From contig CAJNAR010000148.1 of NCBI GenBank assembly GCA_905220665.1, positions 62,001 to 126,000 of the forward strand: a stretch of DNA of 64,000 nucleotides, given 5' to 3'. This DNA comes from Albugo candida. Taxonomy: Eukaryota > Oomycota > Peronosporomycetes > Albuginales > Albuginaceae. Below the pieces are notes generated by a model. It was not told the origin of the DNA. It ran no database searches and was given only the letters and a program-made list of their open reading frames with translations. This document shows positions 56,330 to 64,000 of the stretch, in pieces. Every line of letters starts with the position of its first letter. The stretch's first letter is position 1. Both the position numbers and the translations under genes were made by a program.

Positions 56330-59300
56330 AAATGTTGCACTTTTTTCCAGCTTAAGTTCAGGAACTTACGTGTTTATCAATATGTCGGATGGATGTGTCA
56401 GAGAATCACACTGACGCTTTTTATAGGAATAACTTTTGATCTTGCGCCATGTCGCAAGGTATGGAAATAATCAATCACTTCATGATGAATCAAGGCGCAC
56501 CCGTTGAGTGTAATGTTTCACCTAAAAATCATTTCTGGAGCCCACTTTCGCTAATATCAAGTCTGCTTGCGCACAAATCTATTGTATTCAAGAGACAATT
56601 AGCTCATTGTTGCCCCATATATACATAATCATACCCAACGAAGGCGTCCATCTTTGAGTTGAGAAAAATACGTTTTCGGTTGCTGCAAAAGAGGAGCAAT
56701 GAGGAGTTGCAATAGCAAAAACAAGTTGTAATGTAGTGAAGGTCTTCACGTCGTGAATAAAAAAAAGAAGGGCTATTAGAGGCCTCACTTTGAATGTATG
56801 AGCGCATGAAGCGTACTAAGCTTCTTTTCTTCTGTGCTAAGCTACAAATTCTCAGCGTATTTATTATCTGGGATGATTGAACACAAGCTCGAACAAGTGG
56901 TCCTGTCTCGACGAGACTATTGTTTCGTGCAGTCTCTCAAATTTCTATGCTCGCATCGATCGGAAAAGAGCTTTCAAGTTTTATTTAACTCGCAGAAACT
57001 CCGAGGGTCAACTCGAATGGTAGAGCAGGTCAGAAAGATAGCTAGCCAATTCCGTGCAAGTGTTCACTCGAGGGATATTAAGCTACTTTATAATTGCTTA
57101 TAGCGCTCTTCAACTACAAACTGGAAACTAGGGAGAAAATTGGTTCTTCCTCGAAAGGTAATCGATTTGCTAGACCTTTGAAGGCGGCTTTGCTACTCAG
57201 CATACTGATTTCTTCATGAGCCGCGCACAGAATGTTTTACAACTTCCTATAAATATATGAAAATTCAAATAGCTCTTGAGTGGTATTGTCCGTCGGCAGA
57301 CATACTTGGTCGTCCACTTACTTTTCAGGAACACACAAAAACGAGAACAACGACATTTATCACTACCTCTACACTAGCTGAATGGATCCTTTGAGTGATC
57401 CAAGGCATCATCGGAATGTTGCTATGAGGTATAAATTCGTAATCCAAGCAAACGTCTCTTAGGTAAAGTTTTTAAATATTGGCAACGGAGGCAGTTCCCC
57501 TGTGATCATCTCAGCATGCGATCTTCAAACCACATCAAAGTACAATCTCATCACCTCAAGATAAGAGCATCTTATTCACGCACCTCAACGCAGTCGAGCT
57601 TAGGGCACCATATAAGCTTTTACTTTTAGCTATGCTGTTCCTTCGTCAAACGGGTAATTCAAATCGATACTTGGCTTTACAAGCGATTGCACTATAAAAT
57701 AAGTTTGACATACCTGAACTCTATCTGTGCCAATATGTGTACGAATAATGACAACATTTACACCTTGGCATCCGGGAGAACATCGTGCTTGAAATTCACT
57801 TTGCACATGTTCCCAACCGGTCGAGCAAGCAATCGAAAATATATAGTACCCCCGACCGAGAAGGTTGAATAAGTCTAAATCAGCAAACAACGCAGATAGG
57901 TACAATAAAACCTGGCATGGATTCAACGTTATTGTAAGGTAGTTACCGTAATTTAAAGCACTAAGATAAGAATTTTTATTATCTCAATCAAGCATTCTTA
58001 AAGCCCCCAAAGTTATTTTCTCCTCGGAGTATTCTTCATTTTCGCTTGCCAATATCGATGAGATATGTCACGGTGCTCCAGATATGAGCAGGCTGATATT
58101 CGGTTTGTATTCATCCGATTATTATCACTCCTAATGCAGTTAATCGATAATGGAATGGTGAGGCACTTGCGTGGTAGCCATCAACGGGACGAAATTGACT
58201 ATCCTCTGGTTTAAAAGGCAAGCTAAAATAATACCTATATCGAGAAGATGGTGTTCAGATATCAAATGCCACACACCATTTGAATTGTAAACCACTACTT
58301 TGATCGCTTCCAGAAATCAATTCTTTTTGTGACAAAAGAGCTCACTAGCTGTGTTGTTTTAGAGACTACAAGTGTTGATCGAAAGTACTAGCCCATTCAT
58401 CGTAGGTTGTTCGTAGGAATGGCTCATGAATAGTAGAAGGAATTTGGAAGAGAGCGTTAGATCACACGTCACCTTGCCGATAAGAAGACTTGATAACTCG
58501 CTACGAATATAAAGTGTGCGTAACCTTTGACTGAATCAGATAGACGAATATGAAGGTGTTAAAACTGAATGTTGACACATGTGTTCATCAGGGGTACGCC
58601 GTTTTATACTCTGAGTATAAAGATGAAAAGAGTTTATGGCAACGCTACCCATCCCTCATAATGCAACGTAGAATGAAACAGGTGAGCTTTTTATCGAAGT
58701 TTCTTTTTATAAAACAGCCAAGTCTTTGGAATCGGTTGCATGAACGTTAAGGGCATGAGAGCGGTACAAGGGCACAAGAAATCAGGTGGACTAGCTATCA
58801 TTTCTATAATACTCTGACTTCCGAAGTGACCGACTATGTTTCTACTATTGCTAATTTGTATGTCTCAGTGCGTTGCATTTTATATGTGAGCGTCCACAGT
58901 CGGTAAACTGGTACAAGTATTTGAAATTCAATTAGAATGACGGCGATTCAACGACTCAATACTCACATACGTACTTGGATCAAGAAATTATTTGACGTGC
59001 ACAGTATGCGTTTCAGCACGAGCGATGTATGCTGTGCTTGGTCGAAAGGTGCAAAATAGAAAAACGAAAAGCGTCTTGAACTTTTGTGTACATTAGAAGG
59101 GACTACAAATGTTTGATCAGAGAGATAGTTGAAGCGAGTGAGACCCATTTTTACATTAAATCGCTTCTGATGAAGCAGAAAAGAGCTGGGAGCTACTGAG
59201 CGATGTTTGAACGAGGGCTTTATACATGTACAAGACAAAGTAGTGTCCGGCCAATTTCATTTCGAGTATATGCGTCAAAACTGACGTCAGCACAATATGC

Positions 59301-60495
59301 TATAAAGATCATGCTCTTCCTACCATTCAATTTTGCACGTAAGACTTGCTTCGCGCAAAGCATATTTGAAACGCACCCGGCACAATCTTGGCATAATGGG
59401 TAAACCTCGAGTTTGGTTCAATGACGCAATTGTCCGAGATCGGAATCCCCTCCAATGCTTGACGAAACAACAATATATGGAATGTTACAGCATAAGAGGA
59501 AAGGCCATTCGGTGCGGTTGAAATCGTGTTGCTACACTTGAAAACGAGAAGAAATTATACGACCTCTGAGTTAGACAGTCTGAGTACAACATGAACGTGA
59601 TTCGGACTTCCGGCGAAGTCGACATATGTTTTCCATAGAACTCCCGACACGATGCAATAAAAGCTTTGATTACGCATCGATCGTCCCAGGGAAGGGAGAT
59701 TTTTCCGATAGAGAGCGATTCGGACATGCACACATTACAAAAAAATCTTAAGAGTGAGTGGTATTAGCCTCTATATATACATATGACTGCGGATAGTTAT
59801 CCAGGAAGGATGGGTCTACCTTGCAAAAATACAACTCTATCCGACCACAGACCAATGATGCCACTTCACGGGTCAAGCAGAAGTTGTATCAGCCAGTAAA
59901 CTTCCGGCTTGTGGCTCACATTGCAAGCAGCGATAATGCATTTCAGTCAGACCAATTTCCTATTAGTTGGTCGGAAATATGGAGATATGATCCCTTTCCT
60001 TGATATACACCGCGTTATAGCGCCTACATTCGGTACTAAGCAAAGCTACGGTCTGTCAGAAGGAGTGTAACTTGCATCAGTGAAAGATTCGACAGGTGCT
60101 TAATTCTTGCTTCTTATAATAGGTTCTTCGTGCAAAAGCCGAGAATCGTTATTGCGAATATGGACCGCCGGCACAACTAGCGTATGCTAAAAAGAAGTAT
60201 GTTAATTCCAACATAGAAGCGAACACACCGAATATGGATACTCACCTTGCTGGGGCAATTTACACTCTACAAGGTGAACTCAGTCTCAGACTGAGGACTA
60301 AATAGTCACACACTAGTGTTTCTCAGAACTCGCATGTAAAGTCTATGCCGGTAACGTCAAAATTGCGATTGCCTGGGGCATTCAGTCAATTAATCAAAAC
60401 ATTAATATTGAGAGCGCTTTCGGAGAAGAATCTTCTATTGTGCTCACTCACAGTACATCTTCATATCTAATCTAATCCTGAAAGGTCAGCAAAGT
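56330..60495. other. Gene-poor interval with decayed fragments
   Basis: No complete gene. It contains the shared upstream flank of copy B (about 56690-56800), the fragment at 57630-57926, and weak minus-strand protein-like stretches at 58963-59238 and 59485-59733. None is assignable. Confidence 0.4.
57630..57926 (-). pseudogene. Decayed cysteine-containing fragment, related to 47925-48227
   Basis: A minus-strand frame of about 98 codons contains CSTGWEHVQ, RCSPGCQGVNVVIIRTH and YFIVQS. It shares RCSP and YFxIVQS and the string TATAGTGCAATCG with 47925-48227. No start with a signal peptide is visible. Family unknown. Confidence 0.35.
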
Positions 60496-63351
60496 ATGCA
60501 GGAAGAGCGTTGTACGTCACATAGTGGAGGCTCCATCCCGCTGCATCCGTCCAGTATTGTCCCCTATCAAAGTGTCACGGATGCAATTCACTTTAAAGAT
60601 TATGAATGGGAGTCCGAACTTAATCAAATGGTTGACGATAAGTCGTATTATCGAGTCGTTTATGACTGTCGTTTATACACATTAAAAGAAAATACAATTT
60701 CGTCTACAAATTCCGACAAAAATACGCTACCAGACATGACATCTAATTGCTCTACCGTATGGAAGGTACGTGAAAGGATGCGATCTTATAATGGAAAGGA
60801 GCATGAAATTATGAAGAAAGTTCCAGATGAAGTGATTGAGTCCTCAAGGAGAATAGTGATTCCCAATTTTGCATCGGACCAGTGCTTTGCATGTTTTGTG
60901 GAACTTCGTCATATTGAACACAGCTTTGTTATATACAAAATGTTTGATACAAAGAGTCGAAAAGAGACTCAGTTTATGGAGCACATAGGACCGGCTGAAG
61001 TCGTCGACAAGCAGTTATCCAGCGAGGAGTACCAGAAGTTTGCCCGCCAAGAGTGTGGGAGATTTTATTATCGTGTGCTTGTTCCAGTAGAAGTGAGGCA
61101 AGGACCCGATATTTTGGCTCCATTGACCGCTTCTCACGTAATCAAAAATGTCGAAGAAATTGTCGAGTGTAGTAGAGTATTCAGGTATCCTGGGATGTCA
61201 ATCGATTTTGTAAAGCTGTCTTATGAGAGAGGTTGGCTTTTCGACTCTTTAAGTTCAGGTATCAAGGTGCTCGAACGGCTGGAAAAAGATCCTGAGACAG
61301 ACTATGGTGACTTTTATTATCTCGTCAAAATTCCAGTAGGGATACGAGTAGCTCCAAATATTATGGCTCAACGAGCTGGTAGTAAAGGTTTTAAATTGAA
61401 CTCGATTGTGGAAGCTTCACAGCGATTCACACCTCCAGGGAGTAAAATCACATATGTACGTTTAAAAAAGGATAAAAACCTACAAGCGTGTCGTTTTCTT
61501 GCGAGCCCGTGTCATACCGAAATACCTGATGCAAACAGTAATGATGAGAAAGCAAGTAGTAGTGGATATGTCTCACTGCAACAAATTAAGCAAAACTCTG
61601 TGAAAACCTGTCACGGTGGCTGGATTTTTGAGACCACAATGGACGGTCAAGTAGTTCTTGAGAGAATCACTCAGCCAATTTCTCGTCAAGTGGAACGCTT
61701 ATTTTTCCGAGTTTTAGTAGACGTTGATGTTCTCCCGTCACCATATTCGAACAGCGAGACAAATAATGGGAACAATTCGCCTACTCGATCTTCTATCAAG
61801 CGAAAGCGGCAACGCGGCACTTTGATTGAATGCAGTGAGCGATTCATCCCATTCTATCCGAAACAAGATGAAAATTACAAAGAAACTCAGCCACTTAGCT
61901 TTGTCAAATTACGACATGATGTCGGATGGATCTGTGAGCGACAATTGAAAGAGCCACATCGTTTGGTTCTGGAGCAGGTGCAAGGTTTTGCTGCAACTTC
62001 GGACGAAAGCAGGCTTTATCGTATTCTCATCCCGGTCCACTTACGCTCAGCGCCTGATATCGATTGCCCGCGAGTGCCTGGAGGGTCCATGCTACCAGCT
62101 GGAAGCATTTTTCAGAGCTGCTTGCATTACACGCCTCCTGGAAGTCATATCACCTACATCAAAGTGGCCAATGATGTGTGGGCGAGCAAAGGCGTCACCT
62201 CTGATGCTACTGGCGTTCAAGAGGAACAGAAGTTTGAGAATTGTAATACTGGGGCCGGCTGCGGCTGGATATTCACGCATCTAGCGAACGGAGAACAAGT
62301 ATTGGAAGCGTTAGAGGATGGAAGTGGTAGTCGGAATGGCAAGTTCTACTTTCGTGTCTTATCTGAAAAGAAAGATGTTTTGGCTACTCCTGAAGAGGAA
62401 ACCGAAGTTCGGTGTCAATTAGAGAAAGGGACGATCTTCTTCGCAGAAATGGAATTCACCGTTCCAAAGACACTTCATACATTCTTGAAGCTCCCCAAAG
62501 ATCAAGGATGGGTTGCATTGAATTCTTATCGGGAACAGGCCGTCTGCCCGTCTTCTCAATCATCAGGTCGTTCAAGTCGATGGAATAAGAGTGTCAATCA
62601 AGATGTACCACAGGCCGACCCCGACAAGGTTTCAGAGGAGCCCACTCATAAAACTCTGGAAAGAGTGTCAGAGACGCTGTACAACTTGTACACTTCTCCT
62701 CCAAGTTGGCTTAAAATTGGGTATCCTGAACGCGCCTGGAAAAAAGTGCCGGATACAGGGTGTCGAACGATTCTAGTGGATGAGATACTTTTACAACTAA
62801 GCCTTTTCCGATCACAAAATACGTTGAAAACCTCATCTCAAGGTCGCGAAAATGTCCCACTTTGCCGAAACGGTTATGTATCCGTGTTTCGGATACCGCA
62901 GATCGAAAAAGTATCCAAGACTTCCTCCAGGGATACCAGCAAGGTGGCTTGTGATGCAGAAGGCGATCAAGCAGAAGAGAGTTTATGGAAAGTAACGATG
63001 GAAGAGATCAAGCATACTGCTAGCGCCCTCTTCTTCACATTTCCATGGAAACAGATTTGGTGGATACTGAGAATTTCACATACTGAAAATCACTGTATCG
63101 AGTTACAGCATGGTCTCCGCGGTGGGTATCGTGCTGTTTATTTTGATGGAAAACTTATCCACGAAAATAGAAGTGTTGCGGGTTTTTTATGGGATTCAGG
63201 AAGCGAGTTCGAGTTTGAAGCGATCGGTCATACGTTCAAAGCCATTATTTCTTTTGAGGGCGCGTTATTCTCACAATCGATGCAGTTTTATAGCTACATG
63301 TTACTGGTGGATGAAGAGGAGATTGCCGCCGAGCCGCTGATTTTCGAGTGA
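60496..63351 (+). CDS. Tandem beta-repeat protein with C-terminal FAIM1-like domain
   Basis: 951 codons, single exon, ATG at 60496. The bulk is five or six imperfect repeats of about 85-120 residues, each built as F(Y/F)RVLVPVxVRxxPDIxAP, then a turn, ExSxRFxPPGSxITYVKL, GWIFE and VLE. Starts fall at about residues 189, 272, 401, 505 and 616, with a partial first unit near 52. The pattern of short strands suggests an SH3-like beta-barrel repeat, which is inference. The last 100 residues (about 848-945) match the FAIM1 fold: ILRISHTENHCIELQHGL, then GGYRAVYFDGKLIHEN and the closing SYMLLVDEEEI. FAIM1 is a small anti-apoptotic/anti-aggregation protein in animals; here it is a terminal module of a large protein. 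No signal peptide or membrane segment. Function unknown. Confidence 0.75.
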   Translation: MQEERCTSHSGGSIPLHPSSIVPYQSVTDAIHFKDYEWESELNQMVDDKSYYRVVYDCRLYTLKENTISSTNSDKNTLPDMTSNCSTVWKVRERMRSYNGKEHEIMKKVPDEVIESSRRIVIPNFASDQCFACFVELRHIEHSFVIYKMFDTKSRKETQFMEHIGPAEVVDKQLSSEEYQKFARQECGRFYYRVLVPVEVRQGPDILAPLTASHVIKNVEEIVECSRVFRYPGMSIDFVKLSYERGWLFDSLSSGIKVLERLEKDPETDYGDFYYLVKIPVGIRVAPNIMAQRAGSKGFKLNSIVEASQRFTPPGSKITYVRLKKDKNLQACRFLASPCHTEIPDANSNDEKASSSGYVSLQQIKQNSVKTCHGGWIFETTMDGQVVLERITQPISRQVERLFFRVLVDVDVLPSPYSNSETNNGNNSPTRSSIKRKRQRGTLIECSERFIPFYPKQDENYKETQPLSFVKLRHDVGWICERQLKEPHRLVLEQVQGFAATSDESRLYRILIPVHLRSAPDIDCPRVPGGSMLPAGSIFQSCLHYTPPGSHITYIKVANDVWASKGVTSDATGVQEEQKFENCNTGAGCGWIFTHLANGEQVLEALEDGSGSRNGKFYFRVLSEKKDVLATPEEETEVRCQLEKGTIFFAEMEFTVPKTLHTFLKLPKDQGWVALNSYREQAVCPSSQSSGRSSRWNKSVNQDVPQADPDKVSEEPTHKTLERVSETLYNLYTSPPSWLKIGYPERAWKKVPDTGCRTILVDEILLQLSLFRSQNTLKTSSQGRENVPLCRNGYVSVFRIPQIEKVSKTSSRDTSKVACDAEGDQAEESLWKVTMEEIKHTASALFFTFPWKQIWWILRISHTENHCIELQHGLRGGYRAVYFDGKLIHENRSVAGFLWDSGSEFEFEAIGHTFKAIISFEGALFSQSMQFYSYMLLVDEEEIAAEPLIFE

Positions 63352-63445
63352 TTTAAGGATATTGTGACTTAATTGAATTTGACTGTAGTGCCGTTTTATC
63401 TCAAAGGAACAGCGTTGATTGATTCTCGATAGTTGGACTGCAAGA

Positions 63446-63872
63446 ATGGCGACATATCTCAAAGACTTGATGGATCGTAAGGGCCCCACTCGGCTGTCAT
63501 ACTGCGATACTAAGGGATTTGTCTATTTTGCTCTAAATGTCAGTATAGATACGATATCAGTGATCACCAACGACGGTCGCAATATAATAGTAAGAGCAGC
63601 TTCGATTTCTCTGGCTTATCATTTTGACACGATATGCTATGTAGGGCGTGCTGAAAGGCTACGACCAAACAGTTAATTTGGTTCTGGAAGATAGTTTCGA
63701 ACGCGTTTACTCGCTAAAGGAACCCGTAGAAGCAGTAGAATTGGGATTATATATCATCCGAGGCGATAACATGTATGTGTTTAAGACAGTGACGCCAAGT
63801 ACCTCGACTAATTCTCCTTCGCAAGATGTGTTATTGGTGAAATCCCTGAGAATATCCGCGAGCAAGTCATAG
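63446..63872 (+). CDS. LSM8: U6 snRNA-associated LSM8, three exons
   Basis: Exons 63446-63476, 63549-63589 and 63645-63872 give 99 codons plus stop with consistent phases. LSM8 is the member that makes the LSM2-8 ring nuclear, binding the U6 snRNA 3' end for splicing. Sm1 signature: TISVITNDGRNII|GVLKGYDQTVNLVL across the exon 2/3 junction. Sm2 signature: ELGLYIIRGDNMYVF. Introns are 72 and 55 nt; the first uses the acceptor CAGTATAG rather than the nearer CAG, which would bring a stop. The C-terminal tail is serine-rich and differs from animal LSM8. Confidence 0.85.
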
Positions 63873-64000
63873 ACGATCAAACACGCGCAGAGCCTCTTCA
63901 TCCGCTTGTACACTAGCTTAAATCAAAATGTAGATTATTTTATCAAACTAAATCACTCGTATTTAATCGGGGCACACTTTTTTCTTGATAATGAGAGTCA

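Overview
The window looks like nuclear DNA of an oomycete, most probably the white-rust genus Albugo. Three things point there. (i) Housekeeping genes are compact and closely spaced, with very short introns of about 40-70 nt. (ii) A predicted secreted, cysteine-pair-rich protein starts with a CX2CX5G motif, the hallmark of the CCG effector class described in Albugo. (iii) Between the gene islands lie Mutator-like elements, a LINE and tRNA-derived SINEs. The genus is an inference; a eukaryotic, intron-bearing genome is certain.

Layout. 0-5.8 kb: pescadillo (ribosome biogenesis) followed head-to-tail by the exosome nuclease DIS3/RRP44. 5.8-27.4 kb: repeat-rich block holding two copies of a tRNA-derived SINE (one inserted in a MULE transposase), at least three MULE elements or ends (7.9-10.4, 12.6-14.8, 14.8-16.3 kb), a small TIR element (10.5-11.2 kb), a near-perfect 258-bp palindrome (17.5-17.8 kb) beside a broken secreted-protein-like gene, a degenerate LINE on the minus strand (19.1-25.5 kb) and an unassigned decayed coding region. 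28.5-44.7 kb: gene-dense island with a nine-exon carnosine N-methyltransferase-like gene, a small acidic ORF, proteasome lid deubiquitinase RPN11 (four exons), a BUD22-like gene (four exons), a 2,212-codon DENN-domain protein, a HERP-like ubiquitin-domain membrane protein (three exons) and an EHD/dynamin-type GTPase. 44.7-60.5 kb: gene-poor block with one intact CCG-type effector gene, two broken paralogues in convergent orientation, and other decayed cysteine-containing fragments. 60.5-64 kb: a 951-codon protein of tandem beta-rich repeats ending in a FAIM1-like domain, then LSM8 (three exons).

The housekeeping genes fall into ribosome/RNA metabolism (PES1, DIS3, BUD22, LSM8) and proteostasis (RPN11, HERP-like). 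They are single eukaryotic genes, not operons. Effector-like and transposon sequence is confined to the blocks between the islands, the gene-dense/gene-sparse partition typical of filamentous plant pathogens. All ambiguous bases (N) fall in transposons, as expected if multicopy sequence was collapsed in assembly.

Exon structures were built by hand from reading frame, GT-AG (once GC-AG) boundaries and remembered family sequences; no search was run.
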